From assembly GCF_025602895.1 (NCBI RefSeq), contig NW_026516472.1, positions 1 to 35,986 of the forward strand: a stretch of DNA of 35,986 nucleotides. Reading direction: 5' to 3'. Of the stretch, positions 17,735 through 27,517 are shown in pieces. Made by a program: the position numbers and the translations under genes. Each line of letters opens with the position of its first letter. Position 1 is the stretch's first letter. Below the pieces are notes generated by a model, which did no database searches, had not been told where the DNA came from, and saw only the letters and a program-made list of their open reading frames with translations. Source of the DNA: Polychytrium aggregatum (Eukaryota; Chytridiomycota; Chytridiomycetes; Polychytriales).

Positions 17735-18153
17735 TGTAAGGAGTGAACAAGCGCAAGGACGAAGACCAAGTGCTTGGTATGAGCTTTATTAGCTTTTAGC
17801 CCCGAACACCAAAGAACAAGTTTTGTTCGAACTGGTGTTCAACATAGGCTCAGACATGCAGGGCTATTTATAGACCGGGAGAAGGTCGAGGGGCAAAAGT
17901 GGGCGAGAAGGGTGGAGCATCACAGAGAAGCGAGAAGGGGGTGCGAGAGTGGCTGGTGTGCAAGCGAGAGAGGCTTGGCACAGCCCGGGGACATGTGCCG
18001 AGCGGTGGGGGAGGCAGGAAACCAGTAGACGCGGGTGGCAACGGCGCGTGCTCATGCATGGGGGCAAACAAACACGTGGGGACTCATGATTGGTGCGGAG
18101 GGCGAGAGCATGCGGGACAATCTCATTGGTCCGTTGTGATGCTGGTCATCACA
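17735..18153 (-). repeat. Element A copy 2, 5' LTR
   Basis: 419-bp LTR with TATA box, R-region AATAAA and TG/CA ends. It is followed on the plus strand by the CCCAA duplication and the last Fanzor piece. Confidence 0.95.
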
Positions 18154-18426
18154 CCCAATCACCATCATGGAAGCGTCAAGGTGGCCTCGACGAACGAGTT
18201 CAACACCTCGCAAGTGTGCTCCAAGTGCCTGGAGCCAGTTCGGTTGGAAGGACTCGATGCGCCCAGTGTTGCGAATTCCCACTTTGTCAGGAGCTGCAAG
18301 AATCCCAGCTGCCGGACAGTGTGGAATCGCGACGTCAATGCGGCGCGCAACATGATCACAGTATGCAGGTCGATTGTGGAGATCGGAGAGCGACCGGCGG
18401 TCTTCACTCGGAGGCTGCCAAAGTGA
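18154..18426 (+). pseudogene. Fanzor, C-terminal part (zinc ribbon and RuvC-III)
   Basis: Last Fanzor piece. After the CCCAA duplicate, codon 693 is completed at 18159 and the frame stays open to TGA at 18424-18426 (codon 782). It contains NEFNTS with E706, a candidate for the relocated catalytic Glu of Fanzors. The zinc ribbon is C713-x2-C716 ... C739-x4-C744, and RuvC-III WNRDVNAARN supplies the third catalytic Asp (D751). Motif order and spacing match the TnpB/Fanzor C-terminus. The natural ORF here would begin inside the LTR, so the fragment has no native start. Confidence 0.9.
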
Positions 18427-19057
18427 TCTGTTTTATTTCTTGTGGCTTTGCTTGACGCAAGCACAGCACATACTACATGTTCATGGAAACGGCTATATTA
18501 TCTCGTTTTTTTCTGAATAAAGTGTAGGCTGCATCTGACCGAACACAGCACAGGGTCGCAGCGGGCAAGTGAACTTCCCACGAGATGGACTGCTTCCAAA
18601 TCTGGACACCCAGCTGGACTGCAGAGGTAAATCTACGTGTGCTTCCCAGGTTCATCCGGATACCAAGCCGAGTCAGCAAACTTCGGGACTATCGGCCATT
18701 TATTGCTCGCATCGCTCTCGCAATCATCAGCTCAGTGTGCTATCCAGGTTCACGGCACACCATCGCAGACCACATGGCGGCGAGCTGTCAACGGTCGTGG
18801 GAATATGAACTCGTAGCGATATCCGACATGGTGGCAGCATCAGCGGACTCAAGAATACGATCGCATGGTGCGAGTCGATCGTCGCCCAGGGGAATCAACC
18901 CGCCAGTCTTCAAGACCTCATGCTCTCAGACGGATTTTCTGTCGACAAACGAAGGTGGCAGGGCCATGATGGGTCCGTGTGAGCCTGTTGACGAGCACCA
19001 GCTGAATATATTCTGAAACACAGAGTTTCATCTTCCTTCCGGGACGAGTCGCGATCG
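18427..19057. other. Fanzor 3' flank and intergenic sequence
   Basis: 631 bp without a recognised gene. A small perfect hairpin, GCTTG-ACG-CAAGC (18450-18462), sits 23 nt after the Fanzor stop. Fanzor and TnpB guide RNAs are commonly made from the 3' flank, but nothing here proves one. A plus-strand open frame at 18585-19016 resembles nothing known and is not called. Confidence 0.4.
18516..18521 (+). terminator. Poly(A) signal AATAAA downstream of Fanzor
   Basis: AATAAA 90 nt after the Fanzor stop, preceded by a T-rich stretch. A plausible polyadenylation signal for the original gene. Confidence 0.45.
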
Positions 19058-22000
19058 CTACACATCGCCCATGATGTTGCCTGACACCAGGAGATCCCCG
19101 TTGACGCTGATATTCGGGTTCATTCCAAAGGCTATTGAATTGCTGCGGCTGGAGACTCCCCCTGGTATTTTGGTCAGCCCTGCTTGAATGGTTTCTTTCA
19201 GCACCTTGGACATGCGCGCCGCAAAAGCGGCTTGGATGGTCTGGCCGACATCGGGGAACTCATTCAGAATCTGGTTGAATCCCGACTGTCCGAGCTTGTA
19301 CATGACACTCTTGCGGTTGGCCCGCACTGTTGCCGTGCGTGCGCTTCCCGTTATCATGGAAACCTCTGGGTACATCCAGCCAGGGCGGAAGAGCCGGGCG
19401 CTGTTAGCAACCCTTCCCTTTGATACGGCGACTTTGGCTTCTGCAGCCACAGCTTTGATTGCGCGGTTGTAGTGAGCTTCACGGATCAAAGAGCCTCACC
19501 TCCAAAGAAGCATCCGTCCGACAGTTCGGCAACGCTCATTCCGTTGACAATCACGCTAACGTCTCCGGACTGGATGAAGTACATATCTGATCCTTCCTGT
19601 TTGGCACACACGATCGTCCGGCGGTGAGTTCAGTGTGCCGAGAGGCACTGGATCGGCTTGCATAAGATCTGGCCTTGGGATGGCTTTCAATGACGGAAAC
19701 AAACCTGTCCACTCGTAAAGATGATTTCGTTCCGGATAAAATAGCACGGCACCAGCGCCATGCACAGCTTGGTGAGAAATAGCTCGTCGCGGCCGTCGCC
19801 TTTGTTGCGACGCAGAAACGACACTTTCGATATCAGGTCCCGGCAGTTGTACATGGCTATCTCCTGCCTCATGGACTCGTTGAGCTCTTTCAGCAGCGTC
19901 TCCTGCGCAGCATCAACAGGGATCCAAGCGCATTCAGCCCGAGAAATGAGCAGGGTAAGTACCGCTGCACAAGATGTCCGCGTAATTCGTGGTGCAGTTG
20001 CTGCACAGCGGACAAGAAAGCCGCAAAACAACGAACGCAATGATATGCATGACCACAGCAATCCCATCATGACGTGACATGTTGTTGCATCCATGTCAGC
20101 GACGCCTGGATCATGGCTACTTGCCTCCTCGAAGAACTTTCCGTGGTATTTGACCTGGTAGAACTCTCGGACTTTGGCTCGGGTTGAGTCGGGAATCTTC
20201 TTGAAGCGCAGATACTCATTTATGGCGTCGATTTTTTGCTTGTATTGCCGACCGGAAGCATCGAAACCCATGACCAGCGATGAAAACGTTCCGATGATGG
20301 CTGCGTACTAAAGATCGAGACCAGAACGAGATTACAGCACAAATCGATGCAGTGCGAAGACGACCCGTCAGCAACTCCAGCAGCACCAGTAGCATCAGTA
20401 GCATCAGCAGCACTTACCAGCACTGCACACACAATTACAAAGAGAATGAAAACGTTTTGCTCCGAGGTGATATACGTGCTAGTGTTGAAACCGCAATGTG
20501 AATTGTCTGCATTTCCCACAAAGTATGCCGGGCCGCCAACCCCCGATTGAGCCGGAGCGCTGTCTTGCTTTGGTCATCCTGCCTCGTTCAACAGTGCCAA
20601 CCCGAGTATGCTTGCAGCCTCAAATGAACCCAAGTCGCGTTGCTGCTGTATAGGGGCCACAAGTGCATCACAGGCCCACATTCGATTCGTGCCGAGTCAA
20701 GCCGCTGGCCGCTCACCTGAAGCTCAGCGGGAAGGTGTTGGAGACGGCAATGTAGAAGCCCCAGACGTACTGTCCGCCAAAGCCCTGGTTGACGAGCTGA
20801 TCCCGATACTCAGCTGGCCATGATGCGTATCCGTTGGCTTTGCCCATGATCCAAACGGCGCATGACTCCCAGTGCAAGATGATGAGCAGACTAAAAGTGA
20901 GTCCGATAAGGGTCCAGATCAACTCTCCGATGTCAAAGTGCTCCTCCAGTTCGTATCGTATCTGCTTGAAGATCTGTGACTCTGATATGAGCTTGGGAAA
21001 GTGGCGAGCTCGCAGGAGATGGATCAGGACGAGCAGGTTGCTGTTTGTGACCGGAAGGAGCTCGAACGGAACCATACTGATCAGATCCATGAGCACTCCA
21101 AGGTAGAACGAGAAGGGTGTTGGCTTCTTGATGTTCTCGCCGTCCTCGACGACCTTCTGTGTCAGCTGCCCGACGACGCTGTCGCACACATAGATTGCCG
21201 AGGTGAAGATGCCCATTGGTACAACGGCGATTTGAAAGACATCAAAGGCAACGATCAGCGGCACGAGCCATAGCAGCAGGAAGTAGAACGCTATTGGTAC
21301 AAGAAGTTCCGATGAGCCGTCAGAAGTGCAGGCAAGTCATGCAAAACTGCAGAACAGGTAGCGAGTTGGTCTGTCGGCAGCCCCCATCAACGCATGCCAA
21401 TGCAAACGGCCTCCAGGAGCGGATATGCTTCATGAATCTGCTCGACGGAAGCGATATCACCACCCGCGCTCTTCGTTGTGCCCGAGCGTATCGACGATAC
21501 GCGGCCAGTGTGCGGGGCTGCTTCGTACCTCCCATAGTCACATCCCAGCCGGCCCGAAATCCCGAAAACGGATGGATGATCTTCAGGGGCTTGCTCTCAA
21601 TCTTGATGTTGGGCTGCCGGTTGACGGTCCACTCGACTGGTTTCGAAAAGACCTCCTGGATGCTTGCCCGTCTGTTTTTCCGGGCCATCGACGGCATAAC
21701 GCTTGCCTCTTCGTCAAAGTCGGGGACTTGATCGTGTACTTCTTCCAGGTGTTCTTGCGAAGTGTGCGGAGAGGACCGCGAGGGTGCGGTGACCTGATTG
21801 TCGTTACCCCCGGCGTTTTGGTTTGGATCGACGGCGCTTGTGTGTTCGTGGGCTGACCGACCATCGGACAGCGCCAGGAGGCTCTTCTTGATCTCGGAGA
21901 GTTCCTGGTTAGAGACCAGGATGTCGTTCCGCATGTCGCGGAGCATGGCCTCAACGGCGGGGTCGATTCGCGTCGACTCGTATCCCGATGCCGAAACCGA

Positions 22001-22135
22001 ACGCCGTCGATGGGCGAGGCCGAACGACCCATCCTCAGACCGAGACCGGGGTTGCAGATCGCGGCGCTCATACAGCTCGTTCGTCGGGAGGATGATTTGA
22101 CTTTGGCTTTTGCTCTCCACGGAGCTCTGGCTCAT
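19058..22135 (-). CDS. HCN/CNG-family cyclic-nucleotide-regulated channel (7 exons)
   Basis: Plasma-membrane cation channel subunit, 702 aa by my model. Exons: 21529-22135, 20717-21290, 20418-20559, 20125-20307, 19705-19902, 19500-19596, 19058-19365; all phases agree. Residues 1-190 are a Ser-rich cytoplasmic N-terminus ending in an HCN-type IIHPFSGFRAGWD motif. S1-S6 follow (about 200-455), with an S4 that is poor in positive charge (HLLRARHFPK). The C-linker (GFDASGRQYKQK...) precedes a cyclic-nucleotide-binding domain (about 505-650) with FGE (E601) and ARTA (R610), the phosphate- and ribose-contacting motifs. The pore lacks GYG: aligned with HCN, that position reads SFS (392-394). Intron 4 uses GC-AG. 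In zoosporic fungi such channels act in cAMP/cGMP sensing of zoospores; a role here is inferred. Confidence 0.88.
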
Positions 22136-23366
22136 TCTACAGGGTCGCCGTCACCGGTGTGTTTGCCGGCGGTATCGGTGGAGTTCGGTGCTGATGGGCG
22201 ATGCCGCGAACCTGGCTCCGCCGTGTTGCTGTTGGCGGCGCTCTCGACGGCTCGGTCTCGATGGCTCGATCTCGGGCGGGCGAAGAGGGGTGATGTAGTG
22301 GTGCGATGAGTCTGCGGGAACAGTGTCTGGCTGCGGGTCTCTCGGCGGTGGTCTCTGGGCAGGTTGGGCCGTGGGCTCGAAGCGACAGGGAGCCCGCACT
22401 GCGCGGATGGATGTGAAGCTGTGCGCCGAGAGTTTTATTGTAGATGCAGCGATCGCTTGAGCGCTCGGGAGGGATTGCCCGTGAGCAAGACAGAGGCACC
22501 AGGAGCAAAGCACAGTAGTGGTGGTCAGAGACCTTTCCAAGGAATGCTGGGAAAATTGCCGAATCGCCCGCGCTGCTCTGGTGCTGCTGACCTTTGCCAG
22601 ACTGCCACACCATCGGTGACATAGTGGCAGGGGCCACCTCAGCCCTATCACACTCGATCCGCTTGGCGCTGAAACCGCCGAAGCTCTGTTGTGCTCGGTA
22701 TCGATGCGCATATCGACCCGTGCGCCAGTGGCCGTCGTAGTCGATTGCGGGGAATGTGGTCGCCGATGTAGCTCGGGTCTCAGTATCGTTCGCTTCGCTC
22801 CATGAACGGGAACTGGGGAGCCGGGTTGGAGTGCACTGGCCGCGGGTCCCGGTTGTTAGTAGAGGGCAATGGAGTTGCCTGGCTATCGGGTTCAGCTGCC
22901 CCAAGACGACTCACCGTAGTGCTCAGGGACCTGGCTGGATGCGATGCGATGCGATGCGATGCGATGCGATGCGATGCGATGTGGCAGGGAAGCAAGCAGA
23001 ATGCTGTTAGGCAGGAGCATGGACGACAAGGCGTGCAATTTATCCCGACTCCCAAAGAACCAGCTCGATCGTCACCTTGGTAGCAGCTCATTGACGAGAG
23101 CGTCGGTTTGGAAAGGAGTTCTGTCCATCAGAGAGTCAGCGCCGCCCAAGAACAACCATGCGTGCATGCCCTCAATCTTGCATGCCGACGGCTCGCCCAC
23201 GGGAATTGATATATACGCATGTATGATGCTGTGCAGCTTCTTACATCTCGACTCGAGGCTTCCCAGCACATCTATATTCGGAGCAGAGACGAACATGTCA
23301 GTCGTGGCAGCACCCGCCTATGTGTCGCCCGTATGTAGTACCCGACTTGCATTCGGCAGGCGATAG
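22136..23366. other. Intergenic region, channel 5' side
   Basis: 1.2 kb with no convincing gene. It should contain the channel promoter (minus strand). A 75-codon minus-strand open frame (23072-23296) preceded by TAG looks exon-like, but I do not recognise it and could not join it in phase to the Som1-like ORF. A longer minus frame at 22137-22904 is compositionally biased and rejected. Confidence 0.5.
22938..22981. repeat. Pentanucleotide microsatellite (GCGAT)n
   Basis: Eight perfect GCGAT units (22941-22980) with partial units on both sides, in intergenic DNA. Confidence 0.95.
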
Positions 23367-23549
23367 TTACGACTGAAAGACCCGCCGAATCGGGGTGCAG
23401 AGGATGCGGTGAGGATCAATGCGGCACTGGTACTGCACGATCTCGGATAGGACGCAGTCCTTGGGATCTGTGCGCTCGGACGGATGTTGAACCAGGATCG
23501 GCTGGTGTGCTTGGGCGATCGAGATGGGCGGAATCGGCGTGAGTGTCAT
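23367..23549 (-). CDS. Small Som1-like protein (candidate)
   Basis: A 60-residue ORF from ATG 23549 to TAA 23367. The C-terminal half reads DCVLSEIVQYQC followed by ILCTPIRRVF. The pattern C-x6-QY-x-C, then C-x-P-x2-R-x-F, resembles the Som1 family, a small subunit of the mitochondrial inner-membrane peptidase complex that processes sorted intermembrane-space proteins. Family members usually continue past RLF with another Cys; this ORF stops two residues after the F, so a 3' exon may be missing or the gene may differ. The frame is open upstream of the ATG. It is divergent from ATG7 with 362 bp between the starts. Confidence 0.45.
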   Translation of the reverse strand: MTLTPIPPISIAQAHQPILVQHPSERTDPKDCVLSEIVQYQCRIDPHRILCTPIRRVFQS

Positions 23550-23911
23550 GGCGAGCGACCGAGAGAGGCGGACTGGCTGCAGCGGAGGGAGTACTGGTGT
23601 TGAGACGCAGATCGGCTTGGCAGCTGCTCTATCGACCGATGCCCAAGATCGGTCCGGGGACGACAGAGGCTCGGGGCGATGGCGGTCTGTCGAGATCACA
23701 GCCAGGTCGGCTTCGGCCTCTTGCTCGCGGCGTGCGCTGCCACAGAGCCATCCATTCTCCCCATGACCAGGCCCTGGACAACAGGCCCTGGCACTTGCTC
23801 TCGATCTGCTCCTTCCGCACCATCTCCCCCCGGCGACCTGCAAGCGCCTCCTCCGCACTCGCCCATCCTACCTCGTCTCTATCTCGCCCCTGCGCATCGT
23901 CTCGGTTCATC
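23550..23911. promoter_or_regulatory. Divergent intergenic region, Som1-like ORF / ATG7
   Basis: 362 bp between the two starts, probably holding both promoters. C/T-rich stretches precede the ATG7 start. No TATA box was identified. Confidence 0.4.
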
Positions 23912-26900
23912 ATGTCGGCTCCAGCCAGTGCCCCTTTGCAGTTCGACACCTTCTCAAGCGCCGTCGAAGCAACCTTCTGGCATGCGTTGGCGGCTCGCAA
24001 GGTCGACGTCCTGCGCCTCGACGACTCGCCGCTTCCGATCCAAGGGTTCTATGACGGGCACTCGAACAACACGGCGCTCAGCAACGCACTTTCTTCCGGG
24101 GCTCGCTCTGCAGGAAGCTTGCCGGCGCGCCTGTGCCTCTCGTCGTCGGCCTTTGAGCCAGGTCAAAAGTAAGCCGTGGTGTCTGGGAGACTGGTCCGTC
24201 CAATTCGGACGGGTATCCTGTTGGGCTTGGTGGCGGGGGGGTATGACGACGAACATGCCATCGAGGCCAGCCCGAACCGACATATTCTCGCTCATGCTGG
24301 TGTTCTTGGTGATGCAGCATTCCGCCGTTCTCTTGCGTCGCTCCGGGCACACTGAAGAACACCAATACGGTGGAGGACTTCAAGGCCCTCGACAAAAACG
24401 CTCTGCTCAAGGACACGGCCGAACAGGTGGGCAGCCGCGGGCAGCTGTGTGTTCCTCTGGTCTCCGGGTGTGCTGGTGCCAGCGCCTCTCGCAAGATACT
24501 AACGAATGAGACTGCGATGTACTCGGTTTGCATCTTGGTGTACCTCTGATGCCGCAGATATGGCAAGACATTTGTTCCGGCGCAGCCCTCGACGATCCCT
24601 CGCTACTCTCGCGGTTCTTGCTCGTCACCTTTGCCGACTTGAAGAAGTACAAGTACTTTTACTGGTTTGCTTTCCCCGCGTTGATGCCGACACTCCCACT
24701 GAGACTCCAAGAAGGCACTGCGGTCGCCCCCTTGGCCGAGTATTACTCGGAGCAACAGGTAGTCATGCGTCGTCGAGTGTCCTCCGTCGCTGGTTTTGGT
24801 TCGATGTGCGCTGTTTTGCCAATGTCGATGCTTGCTGATACGATGATGTCGATCGGCGCCCATATATTGCCGCAACGATGGCAATCTAGATCGCGGCTCT
24901 TTACCAAAGCTTCAGTACCCTGCGGGAGCGCCAGCCTTCAAAAGCCTCCTTCTTCCAGGTGGTTGAAGGGGAGGTGCCTGTCGCTCAAGCCCTCTCAGAC
25001 GCTCCCGAGCAGGTGCCGGAGGAGATGACGGTCGGATTCGTGGATCCTTCGTGCCTCCCTGGCAACCCTGGATGGCCGCTCCGCAACTATGCGATCTTCC
25101 TGAAGAAGACTTGGCCCACGCTGCAGCGGATCAAGGTGGTGTGCTATCGGGAAGTTCTCGGACGAAGCGACATATCCAGCAGCCTCGTCGTGCTTCTGGA
25201 TGTCTCGAGTTTGGAACTCGGAGGTGAGTCCATACGGAACAGCGTTCTCCGGCTCGCCCGATGATCCCTTGCTTTGCGCACTCGACTGGCGATCGCCTGA
25301 CTGCAACGGCCCTTGGCCTGTGCCTGTGCCTCGCTCTAGATGACTGTCCCAAGTTTGGTGGCTGGGAGAAGAACACCAGCGGAAAACTCGGTGCCCGAGT
25401 CGTTGATTTGGCTCCTTTGATGGATCCTCACAGGTAGTACTTTCCCATGACAGCGTGGCTGGACATTCTGGCAACCGAGAGCGCTGTGTATTCCGCATGG
25501 CTGTATCATCCCGGACTAACCACGATGCACGTATGGCGGCTGCAATCTCCCATGATGCTGCCAGACTGGCCGATACAGCCGTGGACCTGAACCTCAAGCT
25601 GATGCGGTGGCGGATCATGCCTTCTCTCCAGCTGGAGAGGATTGGTGCGACCAAGTGTCTGCTCTTTGGGGCCGGCACGCTGGGATGCTATGTCGCCCGG
25701 CTGTTGATGGTCTGTAATCAAAGCCATGGACTGAGCAACATGGGAACCGGCATCATCCGAGTAGTCTTTGGGGCGAGGGTCAAGCTGGCTGACCGACTGC
25801 TGATTGTGTGATATCACCAGGCCTGGGGCATTCGCAACATTACGCTGCTGGACAACGGCAAAGTGTCGTTCTCGAACCCAGTGCGCCAGCCGCTGTTCGA
25901 GTTCAACGACTGTCTGGACGGAGGAAAGCCCAAGGCCGCTGCTGCCGCCGAGCAGCTCAGAAAGATCTTTCCCGGGGTGGTGAGTTGCGCGAGACCTCGA
26001 TATGAGACTACGAGGATCTGCGATCGTATGGAGAATCGCTGCGGCGTCAATGTTGTACCTCGCTCTTGCTTTTGCTTTTGCTTTTGCTTTTGCTTTTGCT
26101 TTTGCTTTTGCTTTTGCTTTTGCTTTTGCTTTTGCTTTTGCTTTTGCTTTTGCTTTTGCTTTTGCTTTTGCTGACATCTCTGTATCCATCTTTTGTCGCC
26201 GTCCTGTGGACTTTGCCACCCCGGTGGTTCCAGAATGCGGAGGGCCACTCCGTCACCATCCCAATGCCCGGACACGAAGTCCCGGCCCATCTCGTGGGCC
26301 AAGTCAAAGAGGATGTTGCCAAGATTGAAGAGCTTGTGAAGAGCCATGATGTTCTGTTCCTCTTGACGGACTCTCGTGAGGCACGATGGCTCCCGACTCT
26401 GCTGGGCGCATATCACGAGAAGGTGAGACTTGCAAGCGACCGACGGCGATCTGTGCTGATCCAGCCAGAGTATGTCCCCCCTCCCTCACCGACGGTCCTG
26501 CTCTGCTCTGTATAGATCGTCATCAACGCCGCCCTCGGATTCGATACCTTCCTGGTGATGCGCCATGGAATGCGAGCTGCAGCCGCGGGCACAGACAGCA
26601 GACTGGGATGCTATTTTTGCAACGATGTTGTTGCACCCACCGATGTAAGTGTTCTGTAACCTGTGCTCTGTCCGCCGAGTCCCCCTCTCTGGCGACTGTG
26701 GCCAATCCAGTCATGGGCTTGCTTCTGGTCACCGAGTCTGACAATCGATGGATGGAGCAATCGCCGCCCTTGGATATCGCTGCTGCCTCGGAGTGTTGCT
26801 GACCGCCGCCGTCGACAACAGTCTCTCAGCGACCGCACCCTGGACCAGCAATGCACTGTTACGCGACCGGGTCTGAGTGCCCTCGCCAGCTCGCAGGCAG

Positions 26901-27517
26901 TCGAGCTGATGGTTTCCGTGATCAATCATCCGCTCGCGTAAGTGAAAGCAGCATTGCACTTGCAGCCGGCAGACGGCCTGGGAGAAAGGGATGGAGGCGG
27001 AAGCTCCACGACGGTGTCCGAGGGCGATTCCGTCGCCTATCCCAAGCCATCGAATCAAGCAGCAACCGCAACTGACAGCGACCTTGCCGTGCTCTTGATC
27101 TACTAGGGGACATGCCCCTGCTGACAGCCAAACCAGCCCAGCCGACGCAACGCCGACACCCTTTGGACTGGTTCCGCATCAGATTCGCGGCTTCCTGACA
27201 CATTTCAACAACCTACTGATCACCGGATCGGCCTATGACAAGTGCACGGCATGCTCGCCCACGGTACGGTGCTTGGCCCTGGGAGAGAGTGGTCGGCAAC
27301 ACGCCAAGGAGCCCCACCAGGTAACTGACTCGGCTCTGTTGGCTCTGCTGCAAAGGTTCTCGCCGAGTACCAGAACGATGGGTACCAGTTCCTCCTCAAG
27401 GCCTTCAACACCCCAAAGTATCTCGAGCAAATTACTGGTCTGGCGGATCTGCACCAGCAAACCGAGGCCGCCGACGTCGACTGGATCGAGGACGACGACG
27501 AGGACCAACTGATCTGA
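23912..27517 (+). CDS. ATG7: ATG7, E1-like activating enzyme of autophagy (12 exons)
   Basis: Cytosolic E1-like enzyme that adenylates the ubiquitin-like proteins ATG8 and ATG12 and passes them to ATG3 and ATG10. Exons: 23912-24168, 24318-24426, 24558-24758, 24890-25223, 25340-25433, 25565-25709, 25821-25979, 26234-26422, 26516-26644, 26822-26937, 27107-27263, 27356-27517; 683 aa, all junctions in phase. The N-terminal domain has LDDSP and [13 protein letters not shown]. The adenylation domain has GAGTLG (367-372), D391 and NPVRQ (R402). Zinc-binding pairs are CYFC and CTAC. The catalytic Cys is C550 in [14 protein letters not shown]. The C-terminus ends in an acidic ATG8-binding-type tail. 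Length is close to human (about 700) and yeast (630). The long exons carry no frameshift. Confidence 0.95.
26070..26171. repeat. Hexanucleotide microsatellite (TTTTGC)17 in an ATG7 intron
   Basis: 102 bp, 17 uninterrupted units, inside intron 7 (25980-26233). The six-base unit contains no stop in any of six frames, so it creates spurious low-complexity reading frames (poly-Leu, Cys-Phe, Ala-Phe, Lys-Ala, Lys-Gln, Lys-Ser). Confidence 0.97.

Larger units (their letters stand above)
12079..18153 (-). mobile_element. Ty3/gypsy chromovirus, element A copy 2 (complete)
   Basis: 6075-bp full-length element on the minus strand with LTRs 12079-12497 (3') and 17735-18153 (5'), each 419 bp. The 5-bp duplication CCCAA is at 12074-12078 and 18154-18158. 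Gag, the frameshift signal, Pol, PPT and PBS all correspond to copy 1 at +6291. It has no internal stops and its LTRs look identical, so it is a candidate active element. Confidence 0.96.

Noticed and set aside
2677..18153. Four spaced copies of a 419-bp repeat as a possible array of another kind
   Set aside because: They are LTRs of two retroelements, proved by TSDs, PBS, PPT and gag-pol.
18585..19016. Plus-strand 143-codon frame after Fanzor as the missing transposase C-terminus
   Set aside because: Shows none of the basic Trp-rich motifs expected after NPIEN and no repeat junction.
22137..22904. Minus-strand 255-codon frame
   Set aside because: Composition-driven, no motif, no ATG context or splice support, and it abuts the channel start.
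25506..26515. Long low-complexity reading frames on both strands (Lys-Ala, Lys-Gln, poly-Leu, Cys-Phe)
   Set aside because: Produced by the hexanucleotide microsatellite, which has no stops in any frame; it lies in an ATG7 intron.
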